Shown here piece after piece: positions 46,470 to 58,268 of a stretch of DNA of 64,000 nucleotides. The position numbers were made by a program, and so were the translations under genes. Where the stretch lies: assembly GCF_014805625.2 (NCBI RefSeq), contig NW_023998564.1, positions 1,864,855-1,928,854 on the forward strand. The letters run 5' to 3'. The notes beneath the pieces were generated by a model, which was not told the DNA's origin, ran no database searches, and was given only the letters and a program-made list of their open reading frames with translations. This stretch comes from Glossina fuscipes. Its lineage: Eukaryota > Arthropoda > Insecta > Diptera > Glossinidae. Position 1 is the first letter of the stretch, and the number at the start of each line of letters is the position of its first letter.

Positions 46470-47100
46470 TGCGAATTAGGTCATGGGACCTTCTTGCGAG
46501 GTCTGGAGACGCGCGCTGATTATGATGAAAAGACTCAAGAATTCGGTTTAAATTCACCAACATTAACGGCTTGTAAATGGTGGCTTGGCGGCTGTAAGTT
46601 TTTTTTGGTTAGTATGATCTAGAAAATGTTATTTGAAAATTCCTTGTCCTTTTTAAGTCGGCCATACTGCCAACTATGCGGTGATAGTTGCTCAACTGTA
46701 CACTTTGCGGAAATTTCGAAGTTTGGCTCCGTTTATTGTTCAAATAAGCGACAAGGTAACTCATATGCCCGTGCCCGGCGTTGATATTGGTGAAATTGGA
46801 CCAAAGTTGGGGATGAAATCGGGTAACAATGGCTATTTAGGTCTTAAAAATGTGCGCGTGCCGCTAAATCATATGGTGATGAAGAACCAACAAATGTTAT
46901 TCGATGGTACCTATATATCACCGAAAAATTCTGCTTCAGCTTATGGCATTATGATGTTTGTGCGTGTGGTATTAATTCGCGAAGCTTCGTTGGCTTTAGC
47001 TAAGGCATCGACTATAGCCGTTCATTATTTAGCAGTCAGACGTCAAAGTCATGTAGATCCGAATAAGCCAGAGCCACAAATCCTTTTGGATTTTGTCTGA
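46470..47100 (+). pseudogene. Peroxisomal acyl-CoA oxidase fragment
   Basis: Two exons, 46470-46593 and 46658-47100, join across a 64 nt GTAAGT-AG intron in frame. They read [52 protein letters not shown], then FRSLAPFIVQI, IGPKLGMKSGNNGYLGLKNV and RVPLNHMVMKNQQMLFDGTY. This is the middle of acyl-CoA oxidase, the FAD enzyme that performs the first, H2O2-producing step of peroxisomal beta-oxidation. The ELGHGT and KWWxGG..HTANxA motifs of the FAD/acyl binding region are present. The N-terminal 150 or so residues are absent (no homology just upstream), and the frame ends early after PEPQILLDF, where the family has QILDF followed by about 250 more residues including the C-terminal flavin-binding part and peroxisome signal. 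One codon seems inserted (LL). No frameshift lies inside the 190 residues, so decay is recent, or this is part of a gene fragmented by assembly. Confidence 0.85.
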
Positions 47101-50100
47101 CTAAGCCGTCACGACATGTGCAGACGTTAAGCTTCAAAGTCATTTGCCTCTGTAGCTATCCTTCCACTCGTCCGTCTTTCTTGCTTATCCTTCCGTGGAC
47201 ATAATCCATCTATCTCTTTGCCTATAGGTACAGTATCCGCCAGTTCATATATACCTTGAGAAAGGACATTTTGGCTAACCGGGATTGTATTGTAAGACAA
47301 GGCAAGAGTGACTAGGGTCGTGTAAACTATTGTTAAAGTCTTATAGAACAACTTAAAGCTCAACGGAGGTCAGCGGTCCATTCACCACCTATCTTTACGT
47401 AGAGGAACTCCTTCAAGATGAAGTCTTGTAGTTGTGATAGTGAGATGTGACTGCTGGACGGTCGGGGAGAATTTTAATTAAATTCAGGTCAACTTATTTC
47501 ATTTAATTCATTTATATTTTTTGGTTCTTTTATACAGAAAAAAACGAAAATTGCATTCAATATTTTGCCAAACTTTGAGATACAAACAACATTTTGCAAA
47601 AAATAAAACTAAAATATGAAAAATTTGTTTATTCACATAAATATGTAATAATATAGTCAATTTATATGGGGGGTGTGCATCCTTACGCGTACATAAAATG
47701 GGGGTGAAAACATGATAATAAAAGTACCTGTCGAAGTCCGATTTAAATCATCGAAATACTTGTGGTAAACGATATAATAATACAAAGAGAAAATACAGAT
47801 TTGTGAAACGTATGGTTTCACAAACACATTCACCTCCTCCTCATCATCTACCTATCGGAGAGTTTAAACATTAATAGCTTCGTGTAACCACGTAAGCCTC
47901 AATTCAATTATATATTTCGAAACAATAACATTGATTGCATTGAATTTTGAAAAACTTTTGTGTCTCTTTGTTTGTAACTATGAATGTAAAAATTTTTTAG
48001 AGAAACTTAAACAGTTCTTTTTATAACCATCACAAAAGAAAGAGGGGTGTGAATTTTGTCAAAACGTTCGAAACATCCAAAAAGAAGCTTTAGTGGTTCC
48101 CAATAAAGTATATATATTCTTGATTAGCATCAATCTGTAAACCGATTTAAGCATTTGTCAATGGTAAACATTCCCGCAACTCCTATTTCTAAGCAAAGAA
48201 TATTTTTGCCGAATTTTAGCTTCATATCTTATCTCTTTACAAGCGCGGGAAGTGGGTCGCAAAAATGGCCGATAAAATTGGCGGATGTCGTAGAAATAGA
48301 TATAATATCATATGTAGGGATAACAAAGTGAGTATTTTCCAGAAAAAGAAAAAGTTAATATATATATTTTTGCTGCATTTTACCATTAAAAATCGGGAAC
48401 TAAAATCTAGAGATATCTAGTTCTATATCTATTTTAAGCAAAAATTCATCAAATTGGCGGATGATGTAAACCTAATGTTAATGTTCAGGTGAAAATAGTC
48501 TTTATACCTATCACTGAAACAAGTCTCAGGGATGGTATAAGGTATATACATTTTCTTGATCATCGTCAAATTCTGAACCGATTTAAATACGTCCATCTGT
48601 CCATCAGTGTGTCTGTCTGTCTGTCAAAAAAAAAGAAGATATCTGTTTCAAATTTGGCGGAAACATTGCAAGTTTAGTATTAAAAGTAAGCCAAATTGGT
48701 CAAAGGATACGCCCACAACACTACATAACCTGACACCGTTTGTCTTTGCAAAAAGTTGGATTTTCGCTCGTTATTTATAAACCACAGCGAATGTAGCAAT
48801 AAGGGTTTTTATTTGGATTCTATGTGTGGCCCTGCAGAACGTGTATAAAAATGAAAGAAATCGGCTCCAACTACTCTATAATACAGCATATTAGAATTTG
48901 ACTATTTTGTCAAAAAATTTGCAGCATCCAGAGGGAAGCTTCAGAAATACTATAAAGACTTCATATCTCAAATGTGAACCGTCCTAGAGATGTTTGCCAG
49001 TTCGTCTGTCTGCCTATCCGTTAATTGCTTAGGTCATCCTTTTTATTGTTACTAAATTTGAGATATCTTCTTCAGACACGTGATATAAATTTCCAGTATT
49101 AAATACTACAAAAATAGAAAAAAAAGAAGCGACGTCCACCCAAATTTGTTTTTTTTGGTTCTTTTTTCGAAGGTTGATGGGTACAAAAGCTTCGCTCGCA
49201 GCCAAAAATAACTTTCTTACTTTCTTTACTTATCGTTTTATTAACATAAAATGATTACATAGTAGTTAACCAGAGTCGTAGAGTGAGACACCTTTTTTTT
49301 TTTTAAAGAAGGCAAACATTAAATAGCGAGTTCCTTCAGGAGTTTGAGTTGGCAATATTCTGTTTCATAGCATTCACTATATTTCTTATTATCATGAAAG
49401 CTTTGAAATCATCTAAAAGAATGAAGAAGAACATTTAATGTACTTGTATTCTGTGCGTAACAACAAGTTGCTTAGAGGGTGGGCATAAAAAAGGTTTTTT
49501 TTTTTCTTAGTTTTATGAAGTTTTTTTACGAACAACTCAAGCAAAGAACTTCATTGAAAGACTTTTTCTTTATGGATTTTTAGACAGGTCTGACGACAAC
49601 GCTCTTAATATTGGAATACTTCAACATATACGACACTTAACGGCTTGCGCAAGACTTTAGACCGTATCGTTCCGTCGGCAAGAGTGAATTATATATATAT
49701 ATATCTTAAAAAAATCACTATCTTTAAGATATTTTGCTGGTATACCGAGATTAACTATGTCTAATAAATAGAAGCGTACTGCAATAGTGGAAGTTACCCG
49801 GTGAAAGAATGGCCCTGTCTAAATAGAATGGTAAACTTTCATCAAAATTGCGACGAACTGCAATTAAAGTGCAAAGGAGTAACACCAATGTACATTTTTC
49901 GCCGCATTTTTTTATTGTCTTACCTTGTTGCTAGCTTCCCTAATATACTCATAGACGCTTTTAGGAAGTACCTATCCACATTTAATGGAATTTTCAAAAA
50001 AAACACATTAGCGCAATTTTACTGATACGGCCGATGAGTAGATACAAGGATGAGACTGGCTCGGACGCGTTGAACCCATCTTTAAAAAGATCAAAAGTTT

Positions 50101-50569
50101 GAGATACAATTTTATGAGTTGGTTAAGGATTCAGCTATTGAATCATATATTTCCTTAGCGCCTTCTCAATCAAAACCTCTTTTTTGTAGATTGCTACAGC
50201 AATGTTTACCGTACAAGTATTAAGCATTTAGAATTTAGATACGTTTTCTCATTTTTCTCATTCGTCTGTCTATTCGCCCACTACGTTCCACTTTAATATA
50301 TGATTAAAAAATCCAAGAAAAAGGTCATGGCGCTTTTCCTAACAGACTACTTTATCCTCCCGCTACTATGGCAATAGGATACTGTAGTGCGTGTGAAATA
50401 TAGTGTACTATTATTATGAATACGTCTTTCGTAATTTTTTATGTTACATTGAAAATTCTTTAAAAAAGTAAGTAAGAGTATTATTTGTAACTGTGACCGA
50501 ATCTTTTATCTTAAAAGAAGATTAAGGAAAAAAATGAAAGGACTAAATCTCCATACTTAATAATATTTA
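47101..50569. other. Intergenic, repeat-rich
   Basis: Holds family A sequence at 48075-49240 and a (TA)-rich run at about 49689-49704. No gene is supported; the open frame at 49801-50025 was not recognised. Confidence 0.55.
48075..49240. repeat. Family A (INE-1/DINE-like) repeats, two or more partial copies
   Basis: 'aaagtatatatattcttgat' at about 48106 and 'aaggtatatacattttcttg' at about 48538 mark two starts. The second has a CTGTCTGTCTGTC core. The tail at 49205 ('aataactttcttactttc') matches the other family A ends. Copies appear nested or tandem. Confidence 0.55.
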
Positions 50570-50931
50570 GTGGGTGTGGCTGATTTTTCCCGTTCTTATA
50601 GAATATACATGGAAATGTTATTGCATTGTCTCATGGGTAATGAGAAAAACACGCAAAATGCTAAGAACTGTGTTGTAAGCGTGTCCTTTCACCGATTTAG
50701 ACCATTTTCAATATCAACCTGCCTGATTTGCTTCATTTCTCCGGTTAGAAGAATGTTTACTGCTCTACCGACACGGACAGACGGCATACTTAAATCATAC
50801 AATGAAGACGATTTTTTAAAATCATACAATGAAGAAGATTTCTTTAAATCATACAATGAAGAAGATTTTTCATCAAGCGCATTAAAACCTTTCCCAAGTT
50901 TAATTAGTGACCCTCGATTAAGGATACTACT
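50570..50931 (+). CDS. Possible exon with three 9-residue repeats
   Basis: An open frame of about 120 codons contains three perfect-frame copies of KSYNEEDFF (27 bp units at 50792, 50819 and 50846), followed by SSSALKPFPSLISDPRLRIL and a GTAAGTG donor-like site at 50932. The repeat keeps frame and looks acidic/aromatic. No homologue is recognised, there is no obvious acceptor, and the opposite strand is also open, so coding status is uncertain. Confidence 0.25.
50792..50872. repeat. 27 bp tandem repeat, 3 copies
   Basis: Unit 'aaatcatacaatgaagaaga' plus 'ttttttt'-type tail. The first copy differs by a GAC/GAA change. Length is a multiple of three. Confidence 0.95.
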
Positions 50932-51703
50932 GTAAGTGTCTGCCTTTATTTTTACGGCCGAGACAGCTTGCAACTAGGTAGACGGTTAGCATTAAAACGA
51001 ATCAGAGTCTTGAGTTGATCAAAAATGTTTATATTTCATGGAATGGCTAGCAGGTTTTTCTACATATTGCAAATTCAAGGAAAAGTCTAAGCCATTGACT
51101 CTCGAAGCTATGAATGGCTAATTTAGTATCTGCTCACGTAGGCATACTCATATTGACACATATCGTGGAACCATGTTTTTTTTATTATTTAAAAAGTTTA
51201 CAATATTTGTGTATAAGAATAAATATATGCATTTGTCTGGATATCTGTAAGTGAACAGTTGTTCAAAAAGTTATAACTCTTGTGGCTGTCATAAATGTTC
51301 TCTTTGCATTGTTATTGTCTTTCTGAATAACTTTGCTTTTTTGTAGAAAACTATTAAAATAACGTGAAAACACTGGGTTGATATCCGCATTGAGCTTAAT
51401 GTGCGAACGTTTTTTCATTTCATTTAAAAAAGAGATCGAAATTTGATTTTAGTGTTACGTGCTTTGAAAATATGGGATTTTTATGAATTTTCTGTTTCAG
51501 CTGTCACTTAACTTGAACGAGTAATTAATTTTCAGGTAAAATACTGTGAGTCGAGCAAGTTTTTTATGAGAAATCGTGCAAAACTACAAAATTATATTTT
51601 ATTTATTTCAATATTACATTTATTTTAAGATTTCTGTATAAAATAATAGATAACAAAAAAGTTCAAGTGGCGTAACTTTGACAAGTTAATGAATTGTAAA
51701 CCA

Positions 51704-51797
51704 TTTCGTATGTTTCTTTCCTACCTCCTTTTGTATGTTTCTTTCGAATATTTCGAAACGTACGAATCAAAAGGAGGTATAAAAGAAATATACGAAA
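51704..51797. repeat. 94 bp near-palindrome (hairpin-forming)
   Basis: The left arm (51704-51733) and right arm (51768-51797) are 30 bp reverse complements with three mismatches. The 34 bp centre contains a further CGAATATTTCG-type self-complementary core, so nearly the whole segment can fold. It may be a small inverted-repeat element or a cruciform-prone site. RNA from it would form a long hairpin. Confidence 0.9.
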
Positions 51798-51899
51798 AAC
51801 ATGTGAATTCAATGGACGCTAGTCAATTGAAAACTATTTAATTTTGAAAGTGGGTCCAAATCCCAAAAAAATTGTTCTATTTTACAATGCCACTTCGAT

Positions 51900-52580
51900 C
51901 TAGACGAACGCGTTAATAAAACGCAGATTTATAAAAAAGTACGCAGAGCTTATTGTAAAGATGCTTTGTTAAGAATCAACAGCATACAAATGGTTTGTCT
52001 TTTTTGAATTTGGAAATTTCAATGTTAAAAACAGATTATGCTTTGCTCGAGTAATCTTCGAGAACAGTCGCAAAATTTTTCGAAAAACTGAGGGAGTCTG
52101 GCGTATTTTATTTTTTAAGATGGCAGTTCATCAATTTCAGAAACAGTTTAGATATAAAAACACCTGTGCACTATATTATCTTTGAGATATTTAGTAGACT
52201 GATGTTCTATTTGCGGGTCGTTCTTGACATTAAACCCGCCATTTGAAAAGTGTTATGAACACTAGGACGTTACGAAAATGAGCGAAAAAGACGGAGATTT
52301 AAGATAAATCAAGTTGCACAAACAGTGGCAAAACACGAACTGAGTGGATTCTAGATGCTTCGTATTTATTGTCACGGAAAGGTAATGCTGCATTATAAGT
52401 TGATCCCGTATAGCCAGATGATTGATTCCTTTCCTTTTTAATTCGATTAAGGCGCGCAGTTAGGCTAAAACGAGTTTATCAATGCCAAATACTTGGCTTT
52501 TCATAACGATAATACAAGACTGTACACATTTTGTTTTTGGATAAGCTTGGCTGATTTTTTCATTTTTGTTCACATACTGG
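51900..52580 (+). mobile_element. Mariner-family transposase remnant
   Basis: Disjointed frames give VAQTVAKHELSG, then KVMLHYKLIPYSQMIDSF, then a weak version of the FHxDNARPHT motif (FHNDNTRLYTF) at about 52495-52530. These match the central and C-terminal catalytic region of mariner transposases (TVAKPGL...W.YELLPYGQTI, and VFHQDNARPHT). Several stops and frameshifts are present. Further upstream to 51900 only weak similarity to the N-terminal helix-turn-helix part is seen, so that boundary is approximate. Confidence 0.65.
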
Positions 52581-54483
52581 AGGATTATGCAAACCATATA
52601 GTTGATATATTTATCACTTCATTTGTTGTACTTTCTGGTCAATAAACGAAAACCCCAGAAAGCGAATGCATGCATACTCTAGGCGTGACCTTTGCCTCTT
52701 TTGAATTTTGGTTCATTTTAAATATCAGCTTACTTGCAACGGCTTCCAGCATTTTCGCCGAATTTGTAGCTGAAATCTTACCAATCGTAATGTTTACGAG
52801 CTTGAAAATGTTTACTGTTGGCATCAAACAAACGCCCAAATCTATACCAATTCAGAATTTTATTCTGTGTATCATCCTTGAAGCTTCTTTCCGGGTGCTG
52901 TGAACATTTTGAGTTACTATTTTTATTTTTTTTTTTACCAGCCATTTGGAGATGTTTCCTACGCTCGTGAACGTGATGGTGATTAGGAAGGATTACAGGT
53001 AGGGTAAGGTGAATAAAGGGAAGTAGTATTTGCGTACGTTTAACTCAACTTGAAAGTAGAAACATTTAGAACGGTCGGAAAGACCACTGAAAGTAATTTG
53101 TTTCAAAGGTGTGAAGTGCGGTGAAAGGGCAGGGGAAATTGCGATAGTGTATTGTTCGGTATACGTGCAACTTCAGGACGAGTGGGTGAGAACGCCGGCT
53201 ATATCGAGCACTCGTTTTAAACGACTTGATCTCTCTTTGGATAAGTTGCTCTGGATATAACTTGAATTAACCAAACCGTCGCTTATATTAGATCGATGCT
53301 AAAATCGTGTAAATAAAGTATACGTGTAAGTTAAGCAATAAATGTATGATTACCATTAATTATAACTGCGCAGCATATACGTAAATATGTTATTGTGTAC
53401 TTAAGTAAACGTTAAATGAAAAATCATATTTATAAATGATTAAAAACAAATGACAAGAATTGTGAGTTAACAGGAATATGGAGAAGCTTTATGTTGTATA
53501 AATATTTATTTCAAAAAGAGCAATTATTTCCGTATTATATGATTTATGCCTCTTTTTGATTGTTTATCGCCAAAGAAAATAAAACAAAAATTTTTTTTTT
53601 TTTAAATATAGTCAATCATTTGTGGTAACTTAAATTTGATTGTTTTTTGTGTTTATATATGTATATACACTGATGACGAACTGTTGGTGATAATAGTTGA
53701 ATTTAAGCTCTAATAATGAACACGTAACTCAATAAGTTTCCAGTGTTAAATTTATGTTATATAATGTTTATAAATAGAATCTTTTAGTGAATTTTTCTGA
53801 TGAATTTCTTTTCTTGACGTTTCTATGAATTTTTTCATTCTCACTCCCTACAAGTATATCTTATAAATTCACGTTATATTTTTCATAATTCAGTTAGATT
53901 ATGACGATTATATGCGTGTATAAGTGGGATTCATAGAATTGTGAATACAGTAAAGACGTAATGTATTTTGTAGGCAATTTAGTTAACAAGAAATTTTCAA
54001 TGTTGTTTATTGTACTTTTCAGTTGCGTTTTTAGGTTTGGAGTCCATCCACTATTTCTCCATTCAGGCAATATCTTTTTTACACGAATTCTTTGGAAACG
54101 TGTCTACCGTGTAGAAAGAGTGTTAGTTTATATATGTATTGCGGACACGCTACAAAGCATGAATATAGTAGTAAAAGTATGGAATTATAAGTCGAAGAAA
54201 AGGACACGTTTTATTTGGATGTTACTCACGCGACAATATATGTGGCAATAATGTGGACGGAATCAGATGATTTCTGAATAGTCTAACAGAATAATAGTCG
54301 AAATCTTACGAAATTTTAGTACGTACCGTTTGAAGATATTGATACTATCAAGAAATTATATTAATCTGTCAACAATATTGCCGTATAAGGATCAGACAAA
54401 AAACTTATTGAAATATAATATGTATGTATACATATATATATATTTATGTCTATGTTTACTTTTTTTTTAACAAATTTTTTTAG
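52581..54483. other. Intergenic, no firm gene
   Basis: A short acceptor-flanked segment at 52943-52986 reads PFGDVSYARERDGD to a stop and might be a terminal exon. Otherwise nothing recognised. Confidence 0.45.
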
Positions 54484-54543
54484 GAAAGTGATGTTTCCAC
54501 CACAGAATGTTATCCATTTGATGATTTCAACAATTTAACGAAG
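54484..54543 (+). CDS. Candidate small internal exon of the SLC38-like gene
   Basis: 60 nt exon between a 'tttttttaacaaattttttt' tract with TAG and a GTAACC donor. It reads ESDVSTTECYPFDDFNNLTK in phase 0 at both ends, acidic and coding-like. It would join in frame to the transporter exon at 61067. SLC38 N-termini are acidic and variable, so the protein itself cannot confirm the link. Confidence 0.4.
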
Positions 54544-55974
54544 GTAACCATGTGAAAGCGCGTTTCACATCTCTATGCACCTATCGACACCAATTTAATT
54601 TGTTTTTGTTATTTTTAATGTCAATTGCAAACTACTTTTGCATACACTTTGTTCACGTTTTAAGTTTCTTCTTCTCTCCCACTTTCTCTTTCTTTTTTCT
54701 CCTCTTAATTATTCTGAAAAATTGTGCACTTTTGTCCCTCTTGCACATGAGTTGCTTAACATTTAGTCACAATTTTTGGGAAAATATTTCATCAAAAATT
54801 TGCACTTGCGTTCATTATTTCAAAACACACACAAAGCTTTGCAGTCTTAAATTTTGTAAATGTAAACGCATAAAGTTGTACATACATAAATGTATGGATT
54901 TGCATATACACATGCATACTGGAATATGTGTGTGTATTTGTGTGTATGTAAAAGCATGTACATTGATGATGTTTTTCGGAAAATGAAATTTACATAACAT
55001 TAAGCAATTTGGAATTTTATTTGTTTTAATTTCTATTATATGTTTTCTTGGGCTGCCAAAGAGATATGGATTTAAAGACATATTTTGTTTTAAAGTTGTC
55101 TTCTTTTTCTTTACTGTTGATAAAAGAGAAGAATGCATTTTAGTTAAATTATATTCTTAGTGGATTTTTAATAACATACGATCTAAGATTAGTAAGAAAA
55201 ATATATGAGATATGTAAGTTTCAAACTGGAGTTTGTCGGCGTCGTTTTATCTTATTGAGATCTGACAAAGGTTTTTAACCGGAAGCAATAATACAACCTT
55301 CATACAACCTTTATATATTGGGTGTAATAGCTTTGAAAATTTCGAGTTTTTTTATGAAAAGAAGAGCATTCGCTGACAGTGTTATCTTTTGCAAGAGCCT
55401 GGAAGCATTCAATTGGAAAGTGCTCGTCCACGCGGCTTACTCACCGTCTGTGTAATTAAGCGACGCCTTGGTTCATACGAAGTCGTAAAAAACATCTTAC
55501 GTTCTTCGTGGTTCTTACGTTTGTCTAACCGGTACGAGTACCGGTATATATTGAAAAATTGAAACTCTTACAATGTATACGTTATGTTAATATGGATCAT
55601 ATGTTATAACTTGAATAAGTGGTTGGCTGGTAAGCCTACATTATTTGCACGTCTCTTCTTTTAATCCGAACTGAACCTAAATATTGGAAGAGAAAAATAT
55701 ATATGACTTTTTCTTACTTTATGTTCATTCATTCTTGTGTATATTGTCGCATCGATTACACCTAATAATATTTGTTAAGACTGTAGAATACGATGTGATT
55801 GCCTGTTTGTAATTGATTGCAAATTAATCTGATTTAAGTTAATCGTTCACCATGTTATCGGATAAAGAATATTGCAATTATGAAGAAATCGTCTAATAAG
55901 TTTCAGAGAAAAAGCAAGTATTAGTGGGTGAAGGCTGCACCATTTCGTTTAATACAATTACTCACATAAATCCT

Positions 55975-56295
55975 TTTAAAATAACGCATTGTTAGAGGAG
56001 TGATAGAAATGGTGATCTGAAACCAATCATTTTCTTGGAACAACGCATGTCGGTGTACCAAATCTCATCCCTAATTTTCAAGTCTCAAAACCTACGTCTT
56101 GTACGCTAAACACAGGAATATTAAGAGTATAGAAGGATAGACAGATAGATAAGCTTAAATCGATCCAGAAAATGTGTATACTTTTAGATGGGCCCGCGTT
56201 AAATCTTTTTGTGTGTTGTATACATGAACAGGCACAAACTTATTATACTCTTAATGCACCGCAAGTGCTATAAGATGTAATAAAAAAAGTCGGGT
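55975..56295 (+). repeat. Family B dispersed repeat, copy 11
   Basis: Has 'gtcggtgtaccaaatctcat', a 'gacagatagataagcttaaa' core, 'tgtgttgtatacatgaaca' and an end 'aagtgctataagatgtaata'. Confidence 0.7.
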
Positions 56296-56639
56296 TGGAT
56301 TGGCTAAATCTTTCCCTCCTTTACTTCTATTCAAGCAAATAATGATCTGTTTGTTCATTTGCTCATCCATTTATATTTTAAACTGTTTTTCTATCCATGG
56401 AAGTGTTCAGGGGTCATTTTCCGCCATCCAATCTGTTTCTTACTGAGTTAATCGACCCATCTCTTAGCGTACTTGTTGGCCTCTCCACTAAACTGTCTGT
56501 GTTTAATTCGCCTAACTGTGCGTTTTTTCTTCGATCTGTCCATCTTTCTGAGTATGCGAGAGCCATACTTTCATGCTTTTATGTTTAAGATACTAAATAA
56601 CTAATACGTCTTGGTGCACAAACATAATTCATCTAATTT

Positions 56640-56935
56640 GAAAACACAAATTTAGGAAAAACAAGTAAGAAACAAGTTACGATTCGAATCATTTTCAGTA
56701 GCGTTAGTCCTTGGGCCGAAACAAGTCGCGTTATTAAATTTCACCAAAATATCTAAAAAATTGGGACCTGCGAGTTAAATTCAAGCCAATAAGACAGACA
56801 GTAGATAGAGAGGCACACAAACTTGGAACGATACAAGAAGTGGTTCTGAATTAATTGATAAGATTAATATAAGTAAAAAAGGTTTGAAATCCTTCTGCAT
56901 ACATTGGCATAAGTGGTATCGGCTATAAAATATTA
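56640..56935 (+). repeat. Family B dispersed repeat, copy 12
   Basis: Begins near 'aaaaacaagtaagaaacaag', includes 'agcgttagtccttgggccga' and 'agacagacagtagatagag', and ends 'agtggtatcggctataaaat'. Confidence 0.65.
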
Positions 56936-57894
56936 TCAAAAGATATTCTGATATGCTTCGAAAGTATATAAGAAAACTTAAAAAATTGAAGAAAAACTTA
57001 AGTATAACATTTGTCTTTTTGATGTTGCTAATAAGAAATTTGAAATTCCATTCCAAATCATCTCCTTGCTTGCCTTTTATTAACCTTATGCTTTTAAAAA
57101 TTCTTACCAGAAGATCCGTACAAGCAACATTTACGTCAAACATTTGTTACTTGCGGTTTATTTTAATGTTGCCTCCATACGTTTGGTGTACTTCTCCATT
57201 CCGACTGCAGTGATAGGTTAAACCCATTCTGAAATAAATTTGCGATAAAGTTTTGCAATTTTTGTTACGTGACAGTTTTTTATGTCACATACTTACGTCG
57301 GAAAACTTTTCTTAAAACATGCAATTGCATATTTTCTTTAAAAAAAAAAAAACACTTTTCTTAGAAATTGAGCTTAAATGGTATATGTCAAGAACTCACA
57401 ATTTTTTTGATAAGTTCGTTCATAGTCTTTAACCATTGAGACACTTTTTCAAATAACTGTTTGATTAAAAACTTTAATTTTATTTATTGCGATACAAAAT
57501 AAACAGGCTCCACGTGAACAAAAATGAATATCTTTCTAGAAATTCATCCTCAATACTATTCAGTGATTATGTTAAGAGAAGTTTCCACCTTTGATGATCA
57601 AAAATCAATATGTCGATAGACAACAATCCTAATATTAAATCTTATCGCTTTTAAGCAAATATATATCAGTAAACTTAGTGAGATTTGTTGATAATATCGT
57701 GCCGTGACAATAAAGCTTTTTCGGTAAATATTGGAAGATTTTCGGTAAGTGTAGAAATTGGTTATTCGTATAAAAAAAAACTGCGACCAACGTAACTTAA
57801 TTCATTGAAACGTGTGTATGGTAAAGGAAAAGTTTTACGACATGCTGAGAGGATTGATTATCAAAACCTCGCCAACCAGTACCGCCTTTTCTTT

Positions 57895-58268
57895 CTTTGT
57901 TATACTCTTGACGAAGGTATAATAAGTTTATGCAAATGCAACACCTAGGAGAACATACATATCCATTATTACACCAATCAATTCCTAATCGCTTGCTGAC
58001 TCGACCTAAGCTTGTGTGTCCATCTGCCCATCTTGTGTTCAAACTACATGTCGCAATTTTTGAGATGTTTTAATGAAATTTGATAAACTGATGTGTTTTG
58101 GTCCACGGCAGACCGCTATTCAAGATCGTGTGGATCGGACCACTTTTCAACCCCTTCCTATATAATACCTTATTCTAAAAAGTCGTTGTACGAATACATT
58201 TATTAAGGGAAGTAACGTAAATTATTTAATGGTGGACCGAGCCCACTATAGTGTTTTTACTTACGTTA
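57895..58268 (-). repeat. Family B dispersed repeat, copy 13 (inverted)
   Basis: Includes 'aataagtttatgcaaatgca', 'tgtccatctgcccatcttg', 'actacatgtcgcaatttttg', 'ttggtccacggcagaccgct' and the end 'atagtgtttttactta'. Confidence 0.75.

Noticed and set aside
54552..54986. Plus-strand open frame of 144 codons
   Set aside because: Phe/Ser/His-rich translation of pyrimidine-rich DNA with simple TGTGTG runs. The overlapping minus-strand frame is also open, and there is no family match.
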